Shown: positions 43,990-54,213, numbered from the stretch's first letter. The stretch: DNA of 64,000 bases from Elusimicrobiota bacterium (GCA_016180425.1 JACPBF010000014.1:1-64000); one strand, 5' to 3'. Program-made: numbers and translations. The notes: generated from the letters alone by a model not told the origin.

Positions 43990-45590
43990 GAAGTTGGTTC
44001 TATATTGTTAAATATGATTTTCCTTTTCATTTGTGTCCATAAAAAAAATAAGATTGTATTAAACAATAAAATTTCCATAACAATAAAAAAAAGAATACCG
44101 TGATTGGATATCCCATTTAAGCTGGATATCCTTTGCAGCGCGGTTAAAAAAGGATATTTATTTATTAAGTGATGAGAAAGAACTTCTTTTTCAAAGTAGC
44201 CGGAATAATAAGGCAATAGAAAATTAAATTGCCCCCATAATGTAAGGAGATAAGTTAATACTACCGTACTAAATAGAAAGAGTTGAAAATATTTTTTAGT
44301 TATAAATTTTAAAGAGATCATGTAAATTAAAATATGATTGGGTAAAAGAATACTCCAATACCAACCCCCCATGGAATCCATAGTTCCAGCCGTTCTTATT
44401 TGTAATTGATGGTGCATTAAACCAAAAAGAAAAGAAATTGAAAATAAAACTAATAGAAAATCATTTTTATTTTTATCCAACGGGCAGTGAATTAATTTAA
44501 AAGAAAAAATTAAGCTGATGGCCAATAGTAGGCAGCTAAAACATTTATAAATAAAACTTGGAAAGGACACAAAAGACCAGTTCCCAGCCCAAAGCAAACC
44601 AATCTTATTAGAGATAAAAAAATTTTTCCAGTTTACCTTTGTCAGAAAATTAAATTTATCTAAAAAATTTATATCTTTTATAATCGTAGCATGGAACGTG
44701 GAATTCCATGTCCCATAAGTATGCCAATTATGATAAAACCATGGCATGGAGAGTGAGCATGCAATAATAATTAAGATCAAGAAGTTTATTAAAATAAGTT
44801 TTCTTTCATGTTTGTAAGAGATAAAAGATACCAGATAAATAAAAGTTATGGGGATCGTGGCTGTTAAAAAATAAAGTTTTGTTATAATTCCCAATCCTAA
44901 AGAACAGCCGATTAAGATTGAATGAATCCTTGAAATGCCATTTTTTAATTGAAGAAAGCAAAGTAGAATGAGTGAGGAAAATAGTGGGAAAGCTAATGCA
45001 TCATTGGTTAGATGTCCAAAGAGTATAAAAGTAGAAGGATAGATTGTAAAAAATAGAAGGCCAAGAGTGGATTCAAGGGGCGAGAAGAATATTCTAAATA
45101 GATAATAAAGCGGCAGAAATCCCAGGCTGACAAGGATAATAGAAATCCATCTTAAGATTATAACAGTATGAACGAGGTTAGAGTTGTTGTAAATTTTATA
45201 GATTGGTGAAAATAAGCGGTAGTATAATGGCGGATGTTGTGATTGCCAATTAGAGATTGTAAGTGGGGAGCGGTCATCATTTTTTAATGAAGCGATAGCG
45301 TGCAATTTATCTGTTAGCAGTTTTTCGGGCAACTCCCAAAATGTTTTATATTCCATGTGATTATTTTCAAGAGATCCGGGTATTATTTTTAAAGATTCAA
45401 ATATTTCCTCTGGCACTGAAGGGGAGGTCTGATCTGGGATTTTACCTGTCCTTGATAGATAAGCAATGTAACTATAATGTAACCACTCATCAAAGCCTTC
45501 CCATAGAGGTAAAAGAGATAAGAAAATCGTTCCATGCAGAATGAAAAACATCCAAACTAAAATATTTAAGAAAATTTTTTTTGATCTCAT
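43986..45590 (-). CDS. GT-C-like multi-spanning membrane protein
   Basis: 534 residues with about eleven hydrophobic segments. The first periplasmic loop has an acidic motif, PLWEGFDEWLHYSYIAYL, like the catalytic Asp/Glu loop of GT39/ArnT- or DUF2142-type proteins. Then a long loop ends SQHPPLYYRLFSPIY, a recurrent QHPPLYY pattern of this group. It probably decorates the glycan using a polyprenyl-phosphate sugar. Family assignment is by pattern only. It overlaps the ligase gene by 4 bp and the spacing to the gene above is 50 bp. Confidence 0.72.
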   Translation of the reverse strand: MRSKKIFLNILVWMFFILHGTIFLSLLPLWEGFDEWLHYSYIAYLSRTGKIPDQTSPSVPEEIFESLKIIPGSLENNHMEYKTFWELPEKLLTDKLHAIASLKNDDRSPLTISNWQSQHPPLYYRLFSPIYKIYNNSNLVHTVIILRWISIILVSLGFLPLYYLFRIFFSPLESTLGLLFFTIYPSTFILFGHLTNDALAFPLFSSLILLCFLQLKNGISRIHSILIGCSLGLGIITKLYFLTATIPITFIYLVSFISYKHERKLILINFLILIIIACSLSMPWFYHNWHTYGTWNSTFHATIIKDINFLDKFNFLTKVNWKNFFISNKIGLLWAGNWSFVSFPSFIYKCFSCLLLAISLIFSFKLIHCPLDKNKNDFLLVLFSISFLFGLMHHQLQIRTAGTMDSMGGWYWSILLPNHILIYMISLKFITKKYFQLFLFSTVVLTYLLTLWGQFNFLLPYYSGYFEKEVLSHHLINKYPFLTALQRISSLNGISNHGILFFIVMEILLFNTILFFLWTQMKRKIIFNNIEPTS

Positions 45591-45640
45591 GATCTAAAAA
45601 TAGCGGTAAGTTTTATAAATTAGCAACTAAAAATAAATTC

Positions 45641-47842
45641 TTAAATCCCATTTATTTTAGAATGTGCGTCCGCTAGATTAAATGTATTTAATTTTAAAAG
45701 GATTTTTTTAATTTCTTCCGGAGCCGTGCTAAGACCATCTTTATACTCTACTAATTCATAGATAGAAGTTGAATTATTTTGATATTTGAGAGAGAGATGT
45801 TTTTCCCAAAAATTGATGAGGCTGTTAACTTGTTCAGAATTTAAGTAAAACATTGGGTAATTTTTCAGGCGCAAAAATTCATTGCTGTTGAAGAGTATAT
45901 GAGTAATTCTTAAGTCATTTAGTTTCTTATATAATTCATCCCCAGTTTCAGTGTTTTGCAGTAAGATTGAAATTAAATGCTCATTATGAGCTGAAGGAGC
46001 GATGCAGGGTACCTTAAAAAGGTGACTTTTGGTTTCCCCAATAAAAAGAAGTTTTTTTTCTTGTGAAAGGTTTGAATTAACCCACTCAACGCTTGCAAAA
46101 TAACCCTCTGGATAGAGTTGTGATTTTTTTTCCTTATTTAACCCAAAAAAAGCTCTTCTTCCAAAAGAAACTTGTTCCAGAAATGGCAAGCAACCAATAC
46201 TTTGAATCAGTATGCCAAATAAGAGTAGGGTTGTTAAAGTTTTTTTTAAGAAAATATTTTCTATAGAAAATAGTGTATGGATGAGGACAAAACTTAAAAG
46301 CGCAAGAATAGGCAGAAAAAAATAACGAGCTAGGGTGGTTTGAGTTGAACCAATAATGACCGTGAATAATATAAAAATTAGAAATGGTTTTAATTTGCTG
46401 ATTTTATAACTGAAAAATATAAGCAATGGTAAAAAAGCGAACCAGAGTGGACCAATAAAATTCATGCTGGGATATTCAAATCCAAAAAATGTATTTCTCC
46501 AGAGGAATTTAGGAATTGAAGTTAAGTTTAAGAAAGAATTATAAAATTGATGGTTTTCATTTACAAAAACGGTCCAATTTTCAGGTCTCATCATTTGATA
46601 TCCAAAGATATTTTGAAAAAAAGGGTAAAAAGGATTTTTTAAAAAAAGTACGTTCTTCATCAGCCAAGGCAGAAATGGAATTAGGGAGACGCTAAAAAAA
46701 ATAATTAGTAATTTTATTTTTTTAGAAATTTCTAATCCCTTCATTTTTAAATATAAAATAATGGACAAAAATCCTAGGAAAAAGATTCCTGTATATTTTG
46801 TTCCTAAAGCAAACCCAGCAAAAATTCCTGATAAAATTAAATTTTTATAATTAATATCTTGAATTTTCCAATTTATAATTAGAAAGAATGCTAAAGTGAT
46901 ATAAAGCGATAAAAATAGATCAGTCTTAGTGAACCTTAAATTTTCTATCACTAGAGGAGTAGTTAACCAGAGAAGAGCAGCCAAAAAACTGCCTTGGTTT
47001 GACTCATTAATGAGGGTTATTAGAATTAAAATCCCACATGCAAGTTGAAATAAAAGAGGTATGGTATCGTCACCCCCTAAAAGTAAACCAAGAGTAAATA
47101 GCATTTCAGTATTTTGCGGCATGCCAAAATGACAATTATATGGGATTTTAAAAATTTTATGGTGATTGATATAGGATTGCGGCAATGCCATGTGATATTG
47201 TAAGGAATCATAAAATTGATCTGGAATAAAGGAGCGGAGCAGCATGGCCAGAATGATTCCCGCGATCGGCAAAAAAAGATAAAGTTGGGCCCCTTTTCTT
47301 GGAAATTTTGCAAAGATAGATTTTAACTCAATTTTTAAAGTTCTTAAGTTTTTAAAAAACATTAGAGAGCTAATTATTAAAATAAAAAATAGGACATTTT
47401 TTAGCAGCATTCCTGTTAAACCAAGAGCCAGTAAAGAATAAGAATAGAATCCTAAGCCTAAGGCAATTGAAATTACAAAATGGTTTTTTACATCGTTCAA
47501 TTTGAATCTATCCAGCGCTTCTTTTCCCACTAAATAAGAATTAATCATGATCCAAAACCATATTCCTAATTGAAAAGCATGGAACAAAGGTTCATTTTTT
47601 TTTTCAGTTGGTGCGTATTGTTCTATCTTTTTCTCTAGGGGAGCAGGTGTGGTATTGGTTGTTTTTTTCGGGCTATTTGCTGGAGAGAAGTCCTTTGATT
47701 TTTGAAGATTTTTATCATTGGAAAATTGTTTTATGATTTTATGAATTTGACTTTTGTAGAGATTAAAAAAATGAGGGAACGTATTAACCGTGAAAAAGAT
47801 ATAGACAAAACAAATCCAAGAAAAGATAAAAAACCATTTCAT
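45641..47842 (-). CDS. Large GT-C-like multi-spanning membrane protein
   Basis: 733 residues. One N-terminal helix (3-20), a polar Lys/Pro/Thr-rich segment (about 45-85), then about twelve membrane helices and a C-terminal soluble region of about 160 residues. The loop RSFIPDQFYDSLQYHMALPQSYINH has the Asp/Tyr/His pattern seen in the first loop of glycosyltransferase 39-like proteins, and NTEMLFTLGLLLGGD follows. Function is probably transfer of sugars from lipid-linked donors in the periplasm; I cannot name the substrate. It lies 10 bp below the Wzt-like gene. Confidence 0.7.
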   Translation of the reverse strand: MKWFFIFSWICFVYIFFTVNTFPHFFNLYKSQIHKIIKQFSNDKNLQKSKDFSPANSPKKTTNTTPAPLEKKIEQYAPTEKKNEPLFHAFQLGIWFWIMINSYLVGKEALDRFKLNDVKNHFVISIALGLGFYSYSLLALGLTGMLLKNVLFFILIISSLMFFKNLRTLKIELKSIFAKFPRKGAQLYLFLPIAGIILAMLLRSFIPDQFYDSLQYHMALPQSYINHHKIFKIPYNCHFGMPQNTEMLFTLGLLLGGDDTIPLLFQLACGILILITLINESNQGSFLAALLWLTTPLVIENLRFTKTDLFLSLYITLAFFLIINWKIQDINYKNLILSGIFAGFALGTKYTGIFFLGFLSIILYLKMKGLEISKKIKLLIIFFSVSLIPFLPWLMKNVLFLKNPFYPFFQNIFGYQMMRPENWTVFVNENHQFYNSFLNLTSIPKFLWRNTFFGFEYPSMNFIGPLWFAFLPLLIFFSYKISKLKPFLIFILFTVIIGSTQTTLARYFFLPILALLSFVLIHTLFSIENIFLKKTLTTLLLFGILIQSIGCLPFLEQVSFGRRAFFGLNKEKKSQLYPEGYFASVEWVNSNLSQEKKLLFIGETKSHLFKVPCIAPSAHNEHLISILLQNTETGDELYKKLNDLRITHILFNSNEFLRLKNYPMFYLNSEQVNSLINFWEKHLSLKYQNNSTSIYELVEYKDGLSTAPEEIKKILLKLNTFNLADAHSKINGI

Positions 47843-47852
47843 TTAATGCTAT

Positions 47853-48593
47853 TTAAGGGTTAATTTTATGAAGATATTGAGAGATCACTTGAGGCGCTGC
47901 CCCTTCAGCCATTATGTTTCCATGGTCTAGCCAAAGGACTCGATTACATATTTTTTTTACCTCTTCTAAATTATGCGACACAAATACTGTAGTAACACCG
48001 CTTTTAATTAATGGGATTAATGCCCCTTGAGATTTTTTCTGAAAAGATTCATCCCCAACAGCCAGGATTTCATCAATCAATAGAATTTCAGGGTCTGTGC
48101 AGATTGCCACAGAGAAAGCGAGCCGCATGTACATGCCTGCTGAATAGGTTCGTACCGGCATATCAATAAATTCAGTTATTTCAGAAAATTGAATGATTTC
48201 CTCTTGTCGCGCTAGCACCTCCTCTTTGGTTAATCCTAAGAGGACTCCATTTAATACAATGTTTTCTCTGCCGGTAAGGTCTGGATGAAACCCAGCTCCT
48301 AATTCTAAAAGAGGGGTTCTTTTTCCATAAATCTTTAATTCTCCTTCAGTCGGATAGCTGGTTCCTAGCAGAAGAGAGAGTAGAGTGCTTTTGCCAGCTC
48401 CATTCTTTCCAATGATTCCCAAACATTCCCCTTTCTCTACGCTGAAGCTTATGGAATTTAGAGCGATAAAATGTTCATTATTTTTTTTTGAGGAAAAGCG
48501 GTGCAGATTAACCACGATTTCTTTGAATGCTCTTTGATTTTTTATCATTGGAAATTTTTTAATGAGATGTTGGACTTCAATAATCTTTGACAT
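47853..48593 (-). CDS. Polysaccharide ABC transporter ATP-binding protein (Wzt-like)
   Basis: 246 residues. Walker A GKNGAGKST (62-70), signature YSAGMYMRLAFSVA, Walker B ILLIDEILAVGDESFQ and switch His in FVSHNL are all present. The length is that of the nucleotide-binding domain alone: the C-terminal glycan-binding domain that lets some Wzt proteins recognise a capped chain is missing. It overlaps the permease by one base. Together they should export a lipid-linked polysaccharide across the inner membrane. Confidence 0.94.
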   Translation of the reverse strand: MSKIIEVQHLIKKFPMIKNQRAFKEIVVNLHRFSSKKNNEHFIALNSISFSVEKGECLGIIGKNGAGKSTLLSLLLGTSYPTEGELKIYGKRTPLLELGAGFHPDLTGRENIVLNGVLLGLTKEEVLARQEEIIQFSEITEFIDMPVRTYSAGMYMRLAFSVAICTDPEILLIDEILAVGDESFQKKSQGALIPLIKSGVTTVFVSHNLEEVKKICNRVLWLDHGNIMAEGAAPQVISQYLHKINP

Positions 48594-49348
48594 TAAAGCA
48601 CCTCATCCAACCGTTTTTCCATTTTTCTAAAAATCATTGCAATTCCTAAAGCAATGAATAGATAATTCCACAAGATTTTATTTTCAAATAATAGTCCGCG
48701 CCAGACAGACATAATACTTGTCAGTGGATTCAAAAGAAACAGGGAACGATATTTTTCAGGGATTGAGCTCATTGGATATGTAATGGGAGTCATCCAAAAG
48801 GCAAGGTTAATGATCACTGCTATTAAGTACTCTATATCTCTATAAAATGTATTAGAAATGGAAATAATTAATGATACTCCAAATGTAAAAATGAATTGAA
48901 TCAAAATAATGATTGGAATTCCAATTCCCCAGGTAAGGAGCGAGATGCCATGATTGCTATAAAGTGAGAAAACAAAAAGGATAGGCATGGAAAAAAAAAG
49001 ATGAACTAATTGGGCAAGGATTACTGAGATGATCAGATATTGTCTTGGGAAAATAACTTTTTTTATTAAGGTGACGTTGTCAACCAATGATCTGGCTGAA
49101 ATAGTAATAGAGGAAAGAAACCAATTCCAGGGGAAAAGCGCTGACAATAAAAAAAAAGTATAATTTTCAATTTTAAAACGCATGAAAATTTTAAAGGCAA
49201 CCATAAAAACCAGGGCTGAAAAAATTGGATTGAGCAAAGACCAAAAAATTCCAAGAACAGTCCTTTTATATTTTAAAGTGATTTCTTTGTAGGTGAGCAG
49301 GTAGAGAAGGTCAAATTTTCTTTGCAGGGAGCGATTAAGTTTGAACAT
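48593..49348 (-). CDS. Polysaccharide ABC transporter permease (Wzm-like, ABC-2 family)
   Basis: 251 residues with six hydrophobic segments. It carries the ABC-2 polysaccharide-export patterns YKEITLKYKRTVLGIFWSLL near the N-terminus and PITYPMSSIPEKYRSLFLLN before the last loop, followed by NPLTSIMSVWR. It forms the channel for export of undecaprenyl-linked glycan. It is 3 bp below gmd and overlaps the ATPase by one base. Confidence 0.93.
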   Translation of the reverse strand: MFKLNRSLQRKFDLLYLLTYKEITLKYKRTVLGIFWSLLNPIFSALVFMVAFKIFMRFKIENYTFFLLSALFPWNWFLSSITISARSLVDNVTLIKKVIFPRQYLIISVILAQLVHLFFSMPILFVFSLYSNHGISLLTWGIGIPIIILIQFIFTFGVSLIISISNTFYRDIEYLIAVIINLAFWMTPITYPMSSIPEKYRSLFLLNPLTSIMSVWRGLLFENKILWNYLFIALGIAMIFRKMEKRLDEVL

Positions 49349-49351
49349 AGT

Positions 49352-50323
49352 TTAATGGCATAGGGAACTTAAGTCATTCTCAACCATTTCTTTAACAAGA
49401 TCCTTAAAAAGAATATTATTCTTCCAACCAAGTATTTTCCTTGCTTTCTTAGAGTCTCCGATCAGAATGTCCACTTCTGCAGGTCTTAAGAGTTTTGGGT
49501 CAATTTTTACGTATTTTTTGTAATCTAAATCTGCGGTTTGAAAAGCAAGTTCAAGGAATTCTAGTACTGAATGGGTTTCTCCTGTAGCGATTACAAAATC
49601 ATCCCCCTTTTCTTGTTGAAGCATCATCCACATAGCTCTTACATATTCCTTGGCATGACCCCAGTCTCTTTTTGCGTCTAGATTGCCCAGGTTCAATTCT
49701 TTTTCTAAGCCTGTTTTTATTTTTGCTACATGGGAGGTAATCTTCCGAGTTACGAATTCATATCCTCTGCGAGGAGATTCATGATTGTAAAGAATGCCGT
49801 TGGAAGCATGAAGACCATAAGCTTCTCGATAATTCCGGGTTAATTCATATCCTGTAACTTTTGAGATGCCGTAAGCTGAACGCGGGTGAAATTTAGTCTT
49901 TTCTGTTTGAGGAACTTCCTCAACCTTCCCAAACATTTCACTGGATGCCGCAAAATAGAATTTACAATCAGGCTTTAAATCTTTAATTGCAGCTAAGCAA
50001 TAGTGTGTTCCATTAATATTAGTATTAAGTGTGGAGAATGCATCATCAAAAGAATAACTCACAAAGCTTTGCGCGGCTAAATGATAACATTCATCTGGTT
50101 TAACGCGTTTTACCACATTATAAATGCTAGGGAAACTTTCCAGAGAGGCTGCCTCTAGATTAATTTTGTCTAAAAGATGTTTAATGCGCCATAAGCGGTG
50201 TTCTTTGTCTTCAATCGCAACACGACGCACAATGCCATGAACCTCATATCCTTTTTCCAGCAAAAATTCCGCTAAATAGGATCCATCTTGACCTGTAATT
50301 CCAGTAATAAGAGCTTTTTTCAT
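49352..50323 (-). CDS. gmd: GDP-mannose 4,6-dehydratase
   Basis: 323 residues of the extended SDR family. The NADP motif is TGITGQDGSYLAEFLLEKGY, which is diagnostic for Gmd. Also present: HGIVRR, the SSEMFG segment, catalytic YGISK, and NHESPRRGYEFVTRKIT. It turns GDP-mannose into GDP-4-keto-6-deoxymannose, precursor of fucose, D-rhamnose, perosamine or colitose. No Fcl, Per or Rmd partner is obvious next to it; the nearest reductase is the rmlD-like gene at 53329-54213. The preceding gene is a transaldolase-like protein. Confidence 0.95.
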   Translation of the reverse strand: MKKALITGITGQDGSYLAEFLLEKGYEVHGIVRRVAIEDKEHRLWRIKHLLDKINLEAASLESFPSIYNVVKRVKPDECYHLAAQSFVSYSFDDAFSTLNTNINGTHYCLAAIKDLKPDCKFYFAASSEMFGKVEEVPQTEKTKFHPRSAYGISKVTGYELTRNYREAYGLHASNGILYNHESPRRGYEFVTRKITSHVAKIKTGLEKELNLGNLDAKRDWGHAKEYVRAMWMMLQQEKGDDFVIATGETHSVLEFLELAFQTADLDYKKYVKIDPKLLRPAEVDILIGDSKKARKILGWKNNILFKDLVKEMVENDLSSLCH

Positions 50324-50338
50324 GGGGTTATTTAAATT

Positions 50339-51091
50339 TTAGATGGAATAGTTTGATTTAAGACCATCTTGATAGAATGTGTTCACAGCATCTAGAGAGA
50401 GTTCTTTAGCCTCTTTCCCCAGTAAATTCATTTTTTTTAATAAATCATTGGGAATAGTAATTATTTTACAGCCGCAACTCTCTGCCTGAACAATGTTTAA
50501 AATTTCTCTGGTGCTTGCCCAGAGAAGATGCGCTGATGCATTTTTTTTCAAAATTGAAGAGCTCTCTTGCATTAAAGGGATAGGGTCAATGCCAGCGTCC
50601 GCAAGCCTTCCAGCAAAAACAGAAATAATAGAAAATATCCCAGGCTCAAGGACTTTTGCAACATCTTTCACTTGTTCTAAGGTAAAAATAGCAGTAATAT
50701 TTAAAGGAATTCCATCTTTTGTTAATTTTTTTATCAGGGGACAAGAAGAACTTCCATTGGTGTCAGTAATTGGAATTTTAACATTGACATTTTTGCCCCA
50801 GCCATGTATCTTTCTTGCCTGCTCTTCCATTTGCTCAAAATCATCTGAAAAAACTTCAAAAGAAATTGGTAAATCCTGAATTTTAGAGAGCGCTTCTTTT
50901 GCAAAAGATTCATAATTTGTAACACCTGCTTTTCTCATTAGACTTGGATTAGTAGTGAAACCATCTACGATTCCATTTTCCTTGGCCCAAATCATTTCAG
51001 GTAAGTTAGCCCCATCAGCGTAAATTTGAATTTTTAAATTTTTTTTCCACTCCAAAGTTTTTTTTGGTTCACAAGTTAATGATTCTTTCAT
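50339..51091 (-). CDS. Transaldolase-family protein
   Basis: About 250 residues from the ATG at 51091, which has AAGGAG 6 nt upstream; a further upstream ATG at 51145 would run into the uxs gene. Motifs: DGFTTNPSLMRKAG near the N-terminus, NVKIPITD with the Schiff-base Lys in strand beta-6, SVFAGRLADAGIDP, and WASTREILNI. The size matches small transaldolase/fructose-6-phosphate aldolase-like enzymes. It acts on sugar phosphates in the cytoplasm. Its presence between gmd and uxs, rather than in a pentose-phosphate operon, suggests a role in supplying an unusual sugar precursor. Confidence 0.88.
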   Translation of the reverse strand: MKESLTCEPKKTLEWKKNLKIQIYADGANLPEMIWAKENGIVDGFTTNPSLMRKAGVTNYESFAKEALSKIQDLPISFEVFSDDFEQMEEQARKIHGWGKNVNVKIPITDTNGSSSCPLIKKLTKDGIPLNITAIFTLEQVKDVAKVLEPGIFSIISVFAGRLADAGIDPIPLMQESSSILKKNASAHLLWASTREILNIVQAESCGCKIITIPNDLLKKMNLLGKEAKELSLDAVNTFYQDGLKSNYSI

Positions 51092-51101
51092 TTTTTTCTC
51101 C

Positions 51102-52031
51102 TTAAAGTTCTTTTTTAAAATAAGAGATCGTATGAGAAAGCCCATTTTTTAAATCTGTTTTTGGATGCCATTTTAAATACTTTTTAGCAACTTTAATATC
51201 CGGACAACGCACCTTAGGGTCATCTATTGGCAAAGATTCATAGACAATTTTACTTTTGCTTATTGTCAAATTTTTAATTATTTTTGCAAGCTCAATCAGT
51301 TTTATCTCTTGAGGGTTTCCAATATTTACAGGATGATTTATGTTAGAAAGTAATAGTTTGTAGATACCTAGGATAAGGTCTGATACATAACAGAGACTTC
51401 TGGTTTGTGTTCCTTTTCCATAAACTGTTATTGGATTTCCTTTTAATGCTTGGGTTACAAAATTTGGGACCGCTCTGCCGTCATTCCTGCGCATGCGAGG
51501 GCCATAAGTATTAAAAATCCTTACTATTCTTATTGGGACCTTGTGATACCTATGATAAGCCATAGTCATGGCTTCAGCAAATCTTTTTGCTTCATCATAG
51601 ACTCCCCTGGGGCCAATGGGATTGACATTTCCCCAATAGTCTTCTTTTTGAGGGTTGATCAGCGGATCCCCATAAACTTCAGAAGTAGAAGCAAGCATGA
51701 AAGTAGCTTTTTTTTCTTTTGCAAGACCTAAGGCTTTATGCGTTCCCAGGGAGCCTACTTTTAATGTGGGAATTGGAAATTTCAAATAATCCTGAGGGCT
51801 TGCAGGACTTGCGAAATGGAGAACAGCGTCTAAATGACCATCCACATGAATGTAGTTCGTTACATCCTGTTTAAGAAAAGTAAATTTATCTTTTTTAAAA
51901 AGAGGTTCAATATTTTCAATTTTGCTAGTCACAAGATTATCCATGCAGATGACCTTATGGCCATGGGCTAGTAAGAATTCACAAAGGTGACTTCCCAGAA
52001 ATCCTGCTCCTCCAGTTACAAGAATGCGCAT
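51102..52031 (-). CDS. uxs: UDP-glucuronate decarboxylase (UDP-xylose synthase)
   Basis: 309 residues, extended SDR. Motifs: [27 protein letters not shown], catalytic YDEAK in [14 protein letters not shown], and [16 protein letters not shown], which is typical of the UXS group. It converts UDP-glucuronate to UDP-xylose. The gene directly upstream, UDP-glucose dehydrogenase, makes its substrate, so the two form a complete two-step path. Spacing to that gene is 2 bp. Confidence 0.93.
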   Translation of the reverse strand: MRILVTGGAGFLGSHLCEFLLAHGHKVICMDNLVTSKIENIEPLFKKDKFTFLKQDVTNYIHVDGHLDAVLHFASPASPQDYLKFPIPTLKVGSLGTHKALGLAKEKKATFMLASTSEVYGDPLINPQKEDYWGNVNPIGPRGVYDEAKRFAEAMTMAYHRYHKVPIRIVRIFNTYGPRMRRNDGRAVPNFVTQALKGNPITVYGKGTQTRSLCYVSDLILGIYKLLLSNINHPVNIGNPQEIKLIELAKIIKNLTISKSKIVYESLPIDDPKVRCPDIKVAKKYLKWHPKTDLKNGLSHTISYFKKEL

Positions 52032-52033
52032 GG

Positions 52034-53332
52034 TTAGCTATTCTTTCTTCCAATGGAATAGTAGTGAAAATTTAGATCCTTCATTTCCATTGGTTTAAAG
52101 AGGTTTCGTCCATCAACTATTGTGGGGTGATTCATTAATTTCTTAATTCGCTTAAGATCCATTTTTTTAAATTCATCCCATTCTGTGATGATTACCAGAC
52201 AATCAGATTTATGAGCAACTTCGTAAACTGATTTTTTAAACAACACATTTTTTAAGATTTTTTTTGCATTAGGCATGGCAATAGGGTCATAAGCAGAAAT
52301 TTTTGCGCCTCTTTCTTCTAGCATATGGATAATATCAACGGATGGAGCAAATCGCATGTCATCTGTATTAGGTTTAAAAGCTAGACCAAGGATTCCGATA
52401 TTTTTACCCTGAAGGATCCAAAGCGCTTCTTCAATTTTATGAATTAAATGGAGTTTTTGTTCTTCATTTATCTTTTTTACACTCTCAAGGAGTTGAAAGT
52501 CAACTCCAATTTTTTTAGAAATCCATAAAAATGCTTCCAGATCTTTAGGAAAACAAAATCCGCCAAAACCACAGCCAGCGTTTAAAAAAGAGCGGCTGAT
52601 CCTTTTATCAAAGCCCATGCCTTCTGCCACTTCCTCCACATTAGCTCCAACTTTTTCACAGACTTTTGCAACAGCATTAATATAGGAAATCTTCATTGCT
52701 AAAAATGAGTTAGAGGCATGTTTGATCAGCTCAGAGCTTTTTGGATCTGTAAAAAGGATGGGACATTTTAAAGGAGCATAGAGATTTTCCATCACATTTC
52801 TAGCTTTTTGGGATTCTACACCAACTACAATCCTATCTGGTTTTAAAAAATCATTTACAGCAGATCCTTCTCTTAAAAATTCAGGATTGGAAACTACATC
52901 AAAAGGAATATTTTTTTTACGGTATCTTTGAATGGTCTTTTTGATCCATTCGCAGGTTTCAACCGGAACAGTGGATTTTTCTACGATGACCAGGTATTTT
53001 TTAAGATGTAAAGCAATATTTCGTGCCACGTTTTCTACATAGGATAGATCAGCGGAACCATCTGATCTAGGAGGCGTACCCACAGCAATAAAGGCAATGT
53101 CAGCATTTTCAATGCTCTCAGCAATAGAGTTTGTGAAGAAGAGCCTTTTTTCTTTTACATTTTTATGCAATAAATTTTCTAGACCCGGTTCAAAAATTGG
53201 AAGTTTTCCACTTTGAAGAGATTTAATTTTTTTAAGATCATTGTCCACGCAAACGACCTTATGTCCGATTTCGGCAAAACAGGTGCCGCTTACAAGACCC
53301 ACATATCCCGATCCAATAATCGCTAGTTTCAT
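52034..53332 (-). CDS. ugd: UDP-glucose 6-dehydrogenase
   Basis: About 432 residues from ATG 53332, whose first bases overlap the stop of the gene above (ATGA). An in-frame start at 53380 adds 16 residues that do not match the family. Motifs: the NAD motif [32 protein letters not shown], the catalytic Cys in [12 protein letters not shown], and the C-terminal [14 protein letters not shown]. It oxidises UDP-glucose to UDP-glucuronate, used directly or by the downstream UDP-xylose synthase. Confidence 0.95.
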   Translation of the reverse strand: MKLAIIGSGYVGLVSGTCFAEIGHKVVCVDNDLKKIKSLQSGKLPIFEPGLENLLHKNVKEKRLFFTNSIAESIENADIAFIAVGTPPRSDGSADLSYVENVARNIALHLKKYLVIVEKSTVPVETCEWIKKTIQRYRKKNIPFDVVSNPEFLREGSAVNDFLKPDRIVVGVESQKARNVMENLYAPLKCPILFTDPKSSELIKHASNSFLAMKISYINAVAKVCEKVGANVEEVAEGMGFDKRISRSFLNAGCGFGGFCFPKDLEAFLWISKKIGVDFQLLESVKKINEEQKLHLIHKIEEALWILQGKNIGILGLAFKPNTDDMRFAPSVDIIHMLEERGAKISAYDPIAMPNAKKILKNVLFKKSVYEVAHKSDCLVIITEWDEFKKMDLKRIKKLMNHPTIVDGRNLFKPMEMKDLNFHYYSIGRKNS

Positions 53333-54213
53333 GAAAGAGTTCCTTTCTCCTTTAAAAATCTTATTAATGCATCTTCCCATGGAGCTATTTTAGGGAATTC
53401 ACTTAGATTCCAAAAAAAATTCTCTAATGGGGTAAATCCCGGTCTAGGAGCTTTTAATTTTAATTTATTTTTATTTCCTTTTTTAATGAAATCGGATTTT
53501 TTTTTTAGAATTGAAGCAATCGTTTTAGAAAGCGCATAGCGGCTTGTAAATCCTTCATTAGCAATATGGTAAATTCCGTAAAGGTGTTTATTTATTAAAA
53601 AGCTTATGGCGTCTGCTAAGTCTTTTGAATAGGTTGGGGAATTAACAATATCCGTTGCCGCAATTAAAGGTTCTTGCTTTAGGGCAGAGGCGACCACCTG
53701 ATCTATAAAAGTTGGTCTTAAAGTTCCAAAAACTAAGGATGTGCGCACGATATAAAATCTAGGGATTAGAGTCTGAACCATCTGTTCCCCCCATAGTTTA
53801 GAACATCCGTACTTGTTGATCGGGTTGGGAGAGTCGGTTTCCCGATAAGATGTTTTTTTATTTCCGTCAAAAATTTGATCGCTGGAGATATAGAGGAGTT
53901 CAGTGTCAAACTTTTGACAAGCTAAAGCGATATTTCTGGTGCCTAAGGCATTGGTTTTATAGCCTAGCTCTGGATTAGTTTCACATTGATCTGGGTTAGA
54001 AAGAGCAGCAGAATGGATCACACAGTCTGGATTAATCTGATGGATTGTTTTTATTGTAAGCTCTGGGTCAATAATATCCAAAGATTTCCATCGAGATGGC
54101 GGAATAGTGTCTGGTTTTTTCCTGCCCACTGCCCAGAGTTCAGAGTGCGATTCAAGTTTTGACCACAAATCTTTCCCTACCAAACCTCCAGCTCCAGTTA
54201 GCACAATGCGCAT
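53329..54213 (-). CDS. dTDP-4-dehydrorhamnose reductase-like SDR (RmlD family)
   Basis: 294 residues. RmlD-type patterns: VLTGAGGLVGKDLW, DCVIHSAALSNPDQCE, SSDQIFDGNK, catalytic YGCSK, and RTSLVFG. RmlD reduces the 4-keto sugar to dTDP-L-rhamnose after RmlB and the RmlC epimerase. No RmlC is visible in this window, so the enzyme may instead work on dTDP-6-deoxy-4-keto-glucose directly, or on the GDP-4-keto-6-deoxymannose made by Gmd (as Rmd does). It starts one base below rmlB's last codon and overlaps ugd by 4 bp. Confidence 0.87.
   Translation of the reverse strand: MRIVLTGAGGLVGKDLWSKLESHSELWAVGRKKPDTIPPSRWKSLDIIDPELTIKTIHQINPDCVIHSAALSNPDQCETNPELGYKTNALGTRNIALACQKFDTELLYISSDQIFDGNKKTSYRETDSPNPINKYGCSKLWGEQMVQTLIPRFYIVRTSLVFGTLRPTFIDQVVASALKQEPLIAATDIVNSPTYSKDLADAISFLINKHLYGIYHIANEGFTSRYALSKTIASILKKKSDFIKKGNKNKLKLKAPRPGFTPLENFFWNLSEFPKIAPWEDALIRFLKEKGTLS

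Noticed and set aside
48593-49348. Sec- or drug-export interpretation of the ABC-2 permease
   Set aside because: The pairing with a Wzt-like ATPase, the family patterns and the surrounding glycan genes favour polysaccharide export.
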